Positions 24,806 to 32,548 of a DNA stretch of 39,733 nt are shown here, in pieces. The DNA lies in assembly GCF_029379315.1 (NCBI RefSeq), contig NZ_JAQYWQ010000067.1, positions 1 to 39,733 of the forward strand, given 5' to 3'. A model generated the notes under the pieces. That model worked only from the letters and a program-made list of their open reading frames with translations. It did no database searches and was not told where the DNA came from. The DNA is from Nostoc sp. S13 (lineage in GTDB: Bacteria; Cyanobacteriota; Cyanobacteriia; Cyanobacteriales; Nostocaceae). Position 1 is the first letter of the stretch. The number at the start of each line of letters is the position of its first letter. Both the position numbers and the translations under genes were made by a program.

Positions 24806-24881
24806 GTAGGTTGAGTGGAACGGAGCGCAACTCAACTGATTATCAGGATGTTGGGTTACGCAAAGCTTCCACCCAACCTAC
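24806..24881. repeat. Inverted-repeat element GTAGGTTG...CAACCTAC
   Basis: Arms GTAGGTTGAGTGGA (24806-24819) and TCCACCCAACCTAC (24868-24881) pair at 13 of 14 positions; the 48 bp between contain GGAGCGCAACTCAAC and GTTGGGTTACGC, recurring motifs of a well-known cyanobacterial dispersed repeat. Confidence 0.7.
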
Positions 24882-25131
24882 AAGCTGTATGTTTAGTTTT
24901 GTAAAAACGGTGAAATAACGAATTTCTAAGGTATGTGCCGAATTTAGATTTCGTTACATACTTGGAAATTTCCTCGCCCACTTACTTAGGATTGCTATAC
25001 CATTAGGAAAAAAACAATTTTAACTTGCTGCATAAATTCCTATATCTGAACGTATAAATTGAAAGTGGTTCACAAGTTTCCTCTTCGTCAAGAGAATCCA
25101 AACTTTAAATTCTCATTCAAGGAGAATACTT

Positions 25132-25176
25132 ATGAACCCGAAGCGAAGACCCAGAAAAGCTTTCCCAGAGGTTTGA
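25132..25176 (+). CDS. Possible 14-residue leader peptide or degraded gene start
   Basis: A perfect AAGGAG (25119-25124) lies 7 bp before ATG of a frame MNPKRRPRKAFPEV-stop. The peptide is very basic (five Arg/Lys in nine residues). It could be a leader peptide, or the start of a gene cut short by decay near the insertion-sequence remnant. Low confidence. Confidence 0.25.
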   Translation: MNPKRRPRKAFPEV

Positions 25177-25210
25177 TTTGGCTTGATTTGGGTAAATAAT
25201 ACTACTTTTG

Positions 25211-25246
25211 GTCTAGGATTAGACGTTTATTTTGTCTATTCTAGAC
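25211..25246. promoter_or_regulatory. Paired GTCTA/TAGAC palindromes ahead of the secreted-protein gene
   Basis: Two inverted repeats: GTCTA-ggat-TAGAC (25211-25224) and TGTCTA-ttc-TAGACA (25233-25247). Their centres are about 22-23 bp apart, near two helical turns, as for cooperative dimer sites. They end 31 bp before the start codon at 25278. A regulator is inferred, not identified. Confidence 0.5.
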
Positions 25247-25277
25247 ATTTAATCACATAACAAAGGACTGAAAATTT

Positions 25278-25604
25278 ATGAATGGGAAACTTTTCAAGTA
25301 TTTGGGTTTACCTTGTGCTTTAGTTATGCTGGGTAATACATCAGCTTTAGCTGACAGTACATCTGGTACAATTATAGATTATCATCTAAATGGTGGGGTA
25401 GTAGGAAGGGGTGTATGTCTTCAAATGAACCCTACATCACCAACTGTTGCTGGTTGGCTATGTTTATGGAAGGACAATGCTTTGTACCAAGAAGTTACTG
25501 ATTTACTTCTTAATGCTTATTCGTCAAGAAAAACCTGTTCGATTACTTGGACTACTTATCGCGGCGGTTTAGCAGTTATTGATTATGTACACTGCTACAA
25601 TTAA
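25278..25604 (+). CDS. Small secreted protein with four cysteines, function unknown
   Basis: A 108-residue product with a classical signal peptide: positive start (MNGKLFKYLG), hydrophobic core (LPCALVMLGNTS) and cleavage site ALA after residue 25. The mature part of about 83 residues has four cysteines (GRGVC, GWLC, KTC and VHCYN near the end), enough for two disulfides, and mixed beta-type sequence. AAAGGA precedes the ATG. Similar short secreted proteins starting GRGVC-x-QM exist in cyanobacteria as I recall, without known function. A good terminator follows, so it is an independent transcription unit with its own paired palindromes upstream. Confidence 0.72.
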   Translation: MNGKLFKYLGLPCALVMLGNTSALADSTSGTIIDYHLNGGVVGRGVCLQMNPTSPTVAGWLCLWKDNALYQEVTDLLLNAYSSRKTCSITWTTYRGGLAVIDYVHCYN

Positions 25605-25671
25605 GCGTTTCCACAGTTGAAAGCAAGTACAGGCTTTGAGCATTTCAACGACAGACTAACATCTGTCAAAA

Positions 25672-25716
25672 TAAAATTGATGGCGTAAATAGTTACTTAA
25701 CGCCATCAATTTTATC
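25672..25716 (+). terminator. Strong Rho-independent-type terminator
   Basis: Perfect 16-bp arms, ATAAAATTGATGGCGT (25672-25687) and its complement (25701-25716), with a 13-nt loop; A-rich on the left and T-rich on the right, so it could work in both directions, closing both the secreted-protein gene and the convergent DUF938 gene. Confidence 0.85.
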
Positions 25717-25830
25717 TCAAACCTAACCCCCAACCCCAACCCTTGTGGCGTTGGGGAGCAAAAATCAAAGCCTCTGACGCCACTTGCTTCATTTTTGTCA
25801 ACATATATTAGTGGACTTGCTCTCTAGGAA

Positions 25831-26478
25831 TTATTCATTAGTAGAACGTTCAAACACTACTGAAAGATTATTTGCTGGCATTTGGTAAGTCTGTTTCAAG
25901 GTAAGATTTTGGGCGCTAGCTAATGCGACAACATCATCCAAGTCACGTACACCCCACTCTGGGTTTTGGGCGCGTAAAGATTCGTCAAAAGCTGCATTAC
26001 TCGCTGCTGTATGTTCTCCACCTTGTTTAAAAGGCCCATATAAATAGAGGATACCTCCTGCTGATAAGATCCGACCTGCCCCTGCCATTAGTCCTAGACA
26101 GGCTGACCACGGTGAAATGTGAATCATATTGATGTTGACGATCGCCACAATTGGCTCCCGATTAAGCCAATCAAATGCATGATTCTCCACTGGCCAAACT
26201 GGTTCTCTGACATCAAGCTCAAGCGGTGGATAAAGATTAGAATAGCCAAAGTGTTCAGCCCATGCAGTAATGCTGGCTCGTAATTGTGGATTTGCATCTG
26301 TTGGCAACCACGAACGAGGACTGAGCTTGGGGGCAAAAAATACTGCATGTTCGCCAGTACCACTTGCTATTTCCAATATCGTGCCACTCTTTGCCAACAC
26401 TTGTAAAAGTACTTCTATAATTGGTTCGCTATTGCGCTGGGTTGCTGGTGCGTATTGTCGTGCGTCTTGTGGTGTCAT
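25831..26478 (-). CDS. DUF938 family SAM-dependent methyltransferase-like protein
   Basis: A 215-residue class I methyltransferase-like protein of the DUF938 family. The opening RQYAPATQRNSEPIIEVL is diagnostic; the SAM motif is ILEIASGTGEHAVFFA (about 34-49), followed by PTDANPQLRASI, and NMIHISPWSA then LYGPFKQGG (around 135-180), all conserved in the family. Substrate is not known. TATAAT about 15 bp ahead of the start (minus strand, 26489-26494) suggests a short leader. It is convergent with the secreted-protein gene across the terminator. Confidence 0.87.
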   Translation of the reverse strand: MTPQDARQYAPATQRNSEPIIEVLLQVLAKSGTILEIASGTGEHAVFFAPKLSPRSWLPTDANPQLRASITAWAEHFGYSNLYPPLELDVREPVWPVENHAFDWLNREPIVAIVNINMIHISPWSACLGLMAGAGRILSAGGILYLYGPFKQGGEHTAASNAAFDESLRAQNPEWGVRDLDDVVALASAQNLTLKQTYQMPANNLSVVFERSTNE

Positions 26479-26550
26479 CCGTATCGTTATATTATAAAAA
26501 ATGACCCTATCTTATCCCATTTCACTCAATGACAGATCGCCCAGCCATAA

Positions 26551-26673
26551 AGATTTGTTGTGCCGTTAGTTGCAAGTTGGGAAAGATTGAGGAAAAGGGA
26601 CATAGAAAAGGCGAAAAGATATTGGCAAGCTTATCAGGAGGAACAGGATGAGCAAGAAACTGAGAAAGCATGA
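26551..26673 (+). pseudogene. HigB/RelE-like toxin, C-terminal remnant
   Basis: One frame reads ...KRDIEKAKRYWQAYQEE and ends at TGA 26671-26673. RDIxxAKxYW is the usual end of phage-derived Gp49/HigB-type toxins. No start or upstream toxin sequence (the active-site region) is present, so the gene is truncated at its 5' side. The end overlaps the antitoxin start by 26 bp, the normal order for this type. Confidence 0.65.
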
Positions 26674-26971
26674 AGAGGTCGTAATTGAGCAGCTGGGAAA
26701 CCCGGAAATGGCAAAAGCCTAACTAGATGTCGCCCTTGAAGAGTAAAAGCAGGATGGTGATCTGGCATTTTTTCTAGAAGCGCTGCAAAACGTGGCAAAA
26801 GCACGGTCGGGTATAACCCACCTTGCGGAAAAAACGGGTTTAAATCGCCCAAATCTTTATCGGGTCTTGTCGCCAGAAGGCAACCCTGAACTGCGAACCA
26901 TCAGCCTTATGCTGCACAATGTCGGCTATCGCCTGAGTGTACAACCGATTCAGGCATCGCCAGAGAATTAA
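26648..26971 (+). pseudogene. HigA-like addiction-module antitoxin with two nonsense codons
   Basis: From ATG 26648 (good ribosome binding site AGGAGG 7 bp ahead) the frame reads MSKKLRKHEEVVIEQLGNPE, then TAA at codon 25 (26720-26722) and again at codon 33 (26744-26746), then continues as a full antitoxin: DGDLAFFLEALQNVAKAR, GITHLAEKTGLNRPNLYRVL (helix-turn-helix), GNPELRTISLMLHNVGYRL and stop. With the stops read through, the protein would be 107 residues, the family's usual length. The domain is otherwise intact, so the loss is recent. Confidence 0.8.
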
Positions 26972-27037
26972 CGTTGATACCCATGAGCATTGCTGTGCCC
27001 CTACCGCTTGGTCTATCTACCTGAAAATAGCTATAAG

Positions 27038-27069
27038 AAAAAGGCGTGAGGAAAAACTCACGCCTTTTT
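27038..27069 (-). terminator. Terminator after treH
   Basis: Perfect 13-bp arms AAAAAGGCGTGAG and CTCACGCCTTTTT with a 6-nt loop, two bases past the treH stop codon; the A/T tracts make it bidirectional. Confidence 0.85.
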
Positions 27070-27071
27070 AT

Positions 27072-28607
27072 TTAAACTTTTCTCCCACAGGCTGCTAAAA
27101 GTTCCAAAACGACTCCATTTGTCCAGCCGAAGCCAATTTCGTTAGAACTATATCCAAAGCTGATATCGTCAGAAACGTTGGCAGAACAGCGCTCAACATC
27201 ATATTTCTCAACTAGGGTGTTGTGACGCCCAAATTCTTTAATTACCATAGCCAGGAATTTGTTGGCAATGCGATCGCCCTCTGTATGATACCCATAGCGG
27301 TGAAGTCCCTGGACGGCAATTAACGTCAGTGGTGCCCACCCAAAGGGGGCATCCCACTGGTTTCCGGTGACACGAGTACTGGTAAGGATTCCTCCTGGGG
27401 CTTCAAATAAAGAGAGATTTTCCACAACGCGCCGGGCTTGGGTTGGAGAAGCAATTCCCAGCCACAGGGGATAGAACGTGGTAGCAAATTCGTAACCGCG
27501 GCGTTTTCCACTCTGGAAGTGATAGTCCAGATAAAGTCCCTGTTGATCATCCCAGAGACGCAGATCGATGCGATCGCGGCGGATATCTGCGCGATTGCTC
27601 CATTTTTGTTCCAGTTGTTCGTTCCCCAGAATATCGTTAATTTGCGCCATATCTTGTTCTACCTGATACAGCAAACTGTTCAGGCACACAGGAGCGTAGT
27701 GGAGGATATCAGCACTAAAAGGGCCAAATCGGTTGGTGATATCAAAACCAGACTCGCGCATGGTGCGATCGCCCTTATAAAATAGATTCGTCAGTTGGTC
27801 AGTTTCCTGGTTGTAATAAAGACTAACGTCATAATCCTCAACTTCAAAAGTTTTATAGTACTCCTTGACGCGATCGTAGTGGGTTTTTCCCTCCTCATCC
27901 CGCTCGGAGAACAAAACTTCTGGCGCGGGGCCTTCCCCAAGAGCATAGAATCTAGATAAGCCTGTTGCAGAATTCAGGTGAGGCGGTACTACCCAGTAAT
28001 AGTAAAATTGCTCTAGCAGAGGTACGGTTGACCTTAACCACTCTTCATCCTGGGTGTGCTGGAATAATGCCAAAACCATCATGCTGAGGACAGGAGGCTG
28101 CGATCGCGACAGCATATAAGTCCGGTTGGCATTGAGGATGATGCCGTAATTCTGCACCTGGTACAGCAGTTGGTCTACTTGGCTTTGCGCTAGCTCTAAT
28201 TCCCCATCGTGCAAAAGTCCCAGTAATATAAAGTAGCTGTCCCAGCCATACATTTCATTAAAGCGCCCACCTGGTACGACATAGGGCCCTGGTAGGTATA
28301 GTAACCCATGCTCTTTAATAGCTTCGACTTCAGGTGGCAAAGTGCGAATTTCAATTTTTTGCATATCCTTGAGAGATAGCGATCGCTCCAACACAGTCTG
28401 AATGTTGGGACAATCTTCTAAGGGGGAAATGTAGACAATCCAAGGAGTGTCTGTTTTATGGTCTAGCTTGGTATCCTTTGCAGATTGCAACAAATGTTCG
28501 TGCGATCGCGTTAAGGTTTTCCACGTTTTTTTGATGTGCGATCGCACAGCCTCAATTTGCGCGGGGGTAAATGCTGGTGGAGTGTCGGTGTAAGCTGGAG
28601 TAGTCAT
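27072..28607 (-). CDS. treH: Trehalase (GH37)
   Basis: Hydrolyses trehalose to two glucose. The 511-residue protein carries both family GH37 signatures: PGGRFNEMYGWDSY (112-125) and, in the C-terminal third, QWDAPFGWAP; the barrel is otherwise complete (EFGRHNTLVEKYDVE and GFGWTNGVVLELL near the end). No signal peptide, so it is cytosolic. It is the third gene of a same-strand treZ-treY-treH set, an arrangement known from Anabaena where these genes respond to dehydration. The 674-bp repeat-filled gap to treY suggests it may have its own promoter. Confidence 0.94.
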   Translation of the reverse strand: MTTPAYTDTPPAFTPAQIEAVRSHIKKTWKTLTRSHEHLLQSAKDTKLDHKTDTPWIVYISPLEDCPNIQTVLERSLSLKDMQKIEIRTLPPEVEAIKEHGLLYLPGPYVVPGGRFNEMYGWDSYFILLGLLHDGELELAQSQVDQLLYQVQNYGIILNANRTYMLSRSQPPVLSMMVLALFQHTQDEEWLRSTVPLLEQFYYYWVVPPHLNSATGLSRFYALGEGPAPEVLFSERDEEGKTHYDRVKEYYKTFEVEDYDVSLYYNQETDQLTNLFYKGDRTMRESGFDITNRFGPFSADILHYAPVCLNSLLYQVEQDMAQINDILGNEQLEQKWSNRADIRRDRIDLRLWDDQQGLYLDYHFQSGKRRGYEFATTFYPLWLGIASPTQARRVVENLSLFEAPGGILTSTRVTGNQWDAPFGWAPLTLIAVQGLHRYGYHTEGDRIANKFLAMVIKEFGRHNTLVEKYDVERCSANVSDDISFGYSSNEIGFGWTNGVVLELLAACGRKV

Positions 28608-29281
28608 AATTCATCTCAAAATTCAAGTAGGAGGGCTGGGGAATAGAGAGTAAGGACTAGGAACAGGGAGTAACGCTGTCAAGGTGAGTCTGGATAAGAC
28701 TGCAACTTCTATTTCATTACTAGCTCAGAACTCGGAACTTCGAGATCAGTACTCGCAACTTCAATAGCTGTACTCGGAATTTTCAGAATTTTAAAGGAAC
28801 AAGTGAAGATTTGAGTTGAACAAATATAAAATTCAATCTACATGTCACCTTGACAGGGCTAGAGCGAGGGAGCAGGGGAGCAAGGGGGAAATAACCAATG
28901 CCCAATACTTCTCTACCTTGGGCTGCACTTCTCTACGAGACGCTGCGCGTAGCTTGCTTCCACGTTCGCGCAGCGTCCCGTAGGGAAGTGGTACGGCAAG
29001 GCTCAGTGACCACGCCAACGACAACGCTACTTCGATGTCGCTCAGTACAAGTCAGTACAAGTGGCCAATGCCGAATGGCACTAAGAAAAGCCCAAAGGCT
29101 TGTGTCACCTCGTTCCCAGTCTTAAGACTGGGAATGTATTCCCCTTGCTCTGCCTCTCGTTAAGCCCCTGGAGGCGTAGCCTCCGAAAATGGGCTAAGAG
29201 CCTGGATGCTCTTAGCCCGTCAGGGCAAGGGCTGTATCTTAACTTAGTGCCATTCGCCCAATGCCCAATGCCCCATACCCG
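28608..29281. repeat. Repeat-filled spacer between treY and treH
   Basis: 674 bp with no gene. It holds the CTTCTCTACGAGACGCTGCG module with its TAGCTTGC extension (28928-28990), a hairpin repeat CTCGTTCCCAGTCTTAAGAC (29109-29136, perfect CCCAGTCTT/AAGACTGGG stem), GAGGC-gta-GCCTC (29171-29183) and a hairpin GGGCTAAGAGC/GCTCTTAGCCC (29191-29218). A tract of loosely repeated ACTCGGAACTT-like sequence lies at 28725-28785. Confidence 0.7.
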
Positions 29282-32074
29282 TTAATCACTGACTAACAGT
29301 GCAACTGGAAAATGGGCGAGGGCTGCTGCGATCGATAATGTCTCTTTAGCCTGTATAGGTTGCTGAGTCAGGATGTTTTTCCCAGAGAAGGAAGTTCCAT
29401 CGGGTAATTGCAAGTGCGTATCTTGCCAAACTGATTCGCCCAAGGGGTTGTCTTCAGGCTGGATGAGGCTGGTTAGAAAACGAGGCGCGATCGCGATCGC
29501 TGTTTGATTCCCCTCCCGCCGCGCAAAGGCGATAATGTGATTGGCGTAGGTTCCCTGAACTTCTAATGGTAAATAATCGCCGTCCTGGAATAATGAAACG
29601 TAGTTTGTTCTGGCTTGGAGTAATTGAGCCGTTAAAAATAGTTTGATTCTGCCGTCTGTTTTGTGGTTTAATAATTGGTGAATCAGTGCGAGAATGTCTG
29701 TTTTTACTTGCTCACGGATGGCACTTAAGTAACTACGTCGCTGTTCAAAATCCACAGGACGGCGATTGTCTGGATCAACTAAACTTAGTTCCCAAAGTTC
29801 TGTTCCCTGGTAAAAGTCGGGTACACCAGGGGCGGTAATCTTCAGGAGAGTTTGGGAAAGAGAATTGAATATACCATAGGCTGCAATTCGCTGTTGAAAG
29901 GGGCGAAAAACTTCTAGAAATTCCCCGGAGATGGCAGGATCAAGTACTTTCTCAATAAAGGAAGTACAAGCCTCTTCGTACTCGCTATCAGGTCGCAACC
30001 ATGCTGTATGCACTTTTGCTTCTCGAATTGCCTTAATTATATAGTCTTTTACCCGTTCGACAAAGGAAGCGTCTTCATCTTCCCCAAAAGGAAACGCCCC
30101 TACCAAGGTTTGATAGAGAAAATACTCATCGTTGCGATCGGGTATTGCGAACCCCTGGCGATCGCTGCGGTATCCTCGATTAATGGCGCTCCAAGTATTT
30201 ACCTGCTGTTCCCACTCTTCGGGGATTTCTGAGAGGACATTCAACCTAGCCCGCACATCTTCACCGCGTTTGGTGTCGTGGGTGGCTGTGGTGTTCATTG
30301 TGTGGGGCCAGGTTAACTGGTGCTGTTGGTTAAAGGCATGAAATTTGCTGACTGAAATCCCAAAATGACCGGGATTACCCCCCACTTCATTTAGCGATAG
30401 TAACCGATTGTAAACATATAATGTGGTGTCTTCTACGCCTTTCGCCATTAGCGGCCCGCTATATTGCTGCATTCGTAAGACAAAATATATCCACTGATCG
30501 CGTTCTGTTTGAGTCAGAGAGCTATCAAACTCTAACAGCATTAACTTTTCAATAAAGGTCAATTCCTGCTGCAACAGGGGCGCTTGTTCTTTGGCTTGGT
30601 GAATTACTTTTTGAATCGTAGCGCGATCGCTATCCCCAATTCCATCCGGTGTAATATAGGTGCGGTAAATTGGGAACAATGTCAAAACTTCCGCGATCGC
30701 TCTTTTTAGTCCATTCAGTGTAAAATCATTAGCATAGCGATATTTGCTGGAAACATTCTTTAACAAAAGAGCCAGATTGTCAATATCACCGGCTAAATTC
30801 TTTTCTAATATTAGGTGCTTTTTATCCTTCACTACCGATGAATAATCTACTCGTGAGCCGATAAAGTTATAGTAGATTTTATCGAACTGTGATTGATTTT
30901 CAGATTCACAAAATACGCCATTTACATAGTTGAGAAAGTCATATCCCGATGTTCCTTCGATTCCCCAATTTTCCGGCAATTCTTCTGTGAGTTCTAAAAT
31001 CTTTTCCACAGTGATATAAACATCACCCGTCTTTTCCCGCAGCCTTTGGAGATACTGGATTGGGTCATAAAGTCCATCAATGTGGTCAATGCGTAAACCT
31101 GTAAATTTGCCCTCCTCAACTAGCTTCTGAATTAGACTGTGGGTGTTATTAAAAACCCGCAGTTCTTCAACTTTAACGGAAATCAGTTCATTGACAGTAA
31201 AGAAACGGCGGTAGTTCATTTCCTCCGCCCCAACTTTCCAGAAGGCGAGACGATAAAATTGGTCATTCAGTAAGTCATCTAAGAGGTTAAAGCTTTCTGA
31301 ATTACCCGCTTCTCCGTTGAAAGTTTCGAGATTTTCGTCAATAAACTCACGGATGTGAGCATTTGTGGTGTATATTTCCCAAACCAATCCTTTAATAAAT
31401 GCGATTTGGTCTTGTCGCTGTTTTCCCGCCACCTCTGAAGGCACACTTTTGAGAATATAGAGAATCCCCAAGAGCTTAATAAAATCGGGGTGATTGCGTC
31501 CGAGTGTGCGCGTGAGTTTGCCCAGATTATGAGTGATAAATTTTGTGTAAGATTCTAACCGCAGTGGCAGTTTTAAGGCGTAATAGTTTACAGTTAAACC
31601 GTTTTCTTCATATTTTAGTTGAATGTGTCCGTTTTCCAAGGATACACCGTAGAAGTCTCCCAGTAGCGGCGCTAGGATTCGCTCTTGGCGATCGCCAAAG
31701 GGAGCATTCCAAGAAAGGTCGAAGTAATCGGTATAACTGGAATCTGGGCCGTGTTCCAATACGTCCATTAAGTAGAGGTTTTCGCTGGTATAAGCCATGT
31801 GGTTGGGCACAATATCTTGTAACCAGCCCATACCAAGGGATTGAACTTGCTCAACTAAGGCATCAAAGGATTCATTAGTTCCTAGTTCTGGGTTGAGTTG
31901 AGTGGGATCTACTATATCGTAGCCATGCGTACTCCCGGATCGTGCGTAGAAAATGGGGGAGGCATATAAATCGGAAATACCTAAATCTGCTAGATAAGCT
32001 GCGATCGCTCTAGCGTTATCAAAGCCAAACTGAGGTGTAAACTGAATTCGATAAGTTGCGGTAGGAATTCGCAT
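29282..32074 (-). CDS. treY: Maltooligosyl trehalose synthase TreY (GH13)
   Basis: Converts the reducing-end maltose unit of maltooligosaccharides into a trehalose unit. The 930-residue protein opens with PTATYRIQFTPQFGFDNARA and LYASPIFYARSGSTHGYDI, typical of TreY; the GH13 nucleophile Asp is in GLRIDHIDGLYDP (about residue 333) and the acid/base Glu in YITVEKIL (about 368), with the third Asp in NTTATHDTKRGEDVRAR near 590. ITAPGVPDFYQGTELWEL and DPDNRRPVD close the barrel. Length and motifs are complete. It follows treZ on the same strand; a 474-bp gap between them carries a palindrome repeat and the 21-bp tandem array. Confidence 0.95.
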   Translation of the reverse strand: MRIPTATYRIQFTPQFGFDNARAIAAYLADLGISDLYASPIFYARSGSTHGYDIVDPTQLNPELGTNESFDALVEQVQSLGMGWLQDIVPNHMAYTSENLYLMDVLEHGPDSSYTDYFDLSWNAPFGDRQERILAPLLGDFYGVSLENGHIQLKYEENGLTVNYYALKLPLRLESYTKFITHNLGKLTRTLGRNHPDFIKLLGILYILKSVPSEVAGKQRQDQIAFIKGLVWEIYTTNAHIREFIDENLETFNGEAGNSESFNLLDDLLNDQFYRLAFWKVGAEEMNYRRFFTVNELISVKVEELRVFNNTHSLIQKLVEEGKFTGLRIDHIDGLYDPIQYLQRLREKTGDVYITVEKILELTEELPENWGIEGTSGYDFLNYVNGVFCESENQSQFDKIYYNFIGSRVDYSSVVKDKKHLILEKNLAGDIDNLALLLKNVSSKYRYANDFTLNGLKRAIAEVLTLFPIYRTYITPDGIGDSDRATIQKVIHQAKEQAPLLQQELTFIEKLMLLEFDSSLTQTERDQWIYFVLRMQQYSGPLMAKGVEDTTLYVYNRLLSLNEVGGNPGHFGISVSKFHAFNQQHQLTWPHTMNTTATHDTKRGEDVRARLNVLSEIPEEWEQQVNTWSAINRGYRSDRQGFAIPDRNDEYFLYQTLVGAFPFGEDEDASFVERVKDYIIKAIREAKVHTAWLRPDSEYEEACTSFIEKVLDPAISGEFLEVFRPFQQRIAAYGIFNSLSQTLLKITAPGVPDFYQGTELWELSLVDPDNRRPVDFEQRRSYLSAIREQVKTDILALIHQLLNHKTDGRIKLFLTAQLLQARTNYVSLFQDGDYLPLEVQGTYANHIIAFARREGNQTAIAIAPRFLTSLIQPEDNPLGESVWQDTHLQLPDGTSFSGKNILTQQPIQAKETLSIAAALAHFPVALLVSD

Positions 32075-32089
32075 ATTTTTTTGTAGTGG

Positions 32090-32145
32090 GGAGTGGGGAA
32101 TGGGGAGTGGGGAGTGGGGAGTGGGGAGTTTGAGGTTTTAAGCTT
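32090..32145. repeat. Short tandem GGGGAGT repeats
   Basis: Just upstream of treY are several units of GTGGGGA (STRR-type heptanucleotide) in the stretch GGGGAGTGGGGAATGGGGA and following. Common slippage-prone spacer repeat in Nostoc-type genomes. Confidence 0.75.
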
Positions 32146-32172
32146 GAAAGTTTTCCTCCTTCCCATGCTTTC

Positions 32173-32279
32173 CTCGTTCCCATGCAGAGCATGGGAATGC
32201 ATTCGTTGAGTCTCTGACTCAAATCTGACTGGAGGCAGAGCCTTCAATCAGCCATTCCCATGCTTTGCATGGGAACGAG
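32173..32279. repeat. 107-bp palindromic repeat with 27-bp arms
   Basis: The outer arms (32173-32199 and 32253-32279) pair at 26 of 27 positions, and each arm is itself a hairpin: CTCGTTCCCATGC-aga-GCATGGGAATG. In the middle is GGAGGCAGAGCCTTC. A sister with another hairpin core is at 29109-29136. Confidence 0.8.
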
Positions 32280-32308
32280 AGATGAGGAAAGTGGAGGGAT
32301 AAGGGAAC

Positions 32309-32532
32309 GTTGAGCCTCTGAGCATGAACGTTGAGCCTCTGAGCATGAACGTTGAGCCTTTGAGCATGAACGTTGAGCCTTTGAACATGAACGTTGAGCC
32401 TCTGAGCATGAACGTTGAGCCTTTGAGCATGAACGTTGAACCTCTGAGCATGAACGTTGAGCCTTTGAGCATGAACGTTGAGCCTTTGAGCATGAACGTT
32501 AAGCCTTTGAGCATGAACGTTGAGCCTTTGAG
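32309..32532. repeat. 21-bp tandem array between treY and treZ
   Basis: Ten full units and one 14-bp partial unit of GTTGAGCCT(T/C)TGAGCATGAAC, with a few single-base variants (G to A at three places). Being 21 bp the array stays open in frames on both strands (heptapeptides MNVEPLS on plus, MLKGSTF on minus), but neither has a clear start signal or known relative, so I read it as a minisatellite rather than a gene. Confidence 0.92.
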
Positions 32533-32548
32533 ATGAAAACTTTAAAAT

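Larger units (their letters stand above)
24205..24991. mobile_element. Decayed insertion sequence, probably IS630-like
   Basis: Ends TCCTAAGTAAGTTGGCG (24205-24221) and CGCCCACTTACTTAGGA (24975-24991) are 17-bp terminal inverted repeats with 16 pairs. Inside is the first part of a transposase (24359-24631). A related end-like sequence, CCACTTACTTA, lies at 24652-24662, so the present right end may come from a second insertion or duplication. A 13-bp inverted pair TATAGCAATCCTA (24665-24677 and 24987-24999) marks another possible element boundary. Confidence 0.6.

Noticed and set aside
32309-32532. CRISPR array
   Set aside because: The units are contiguous 21-bp repeats with no unique spacers between them.
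32248-32536. Open frames of 70-88 codons on both strands encoding heptapeptide repeats
   Set aside because: They are the direct result of a 21-bp tandem array; there is no start signal and the two strands are equally open.
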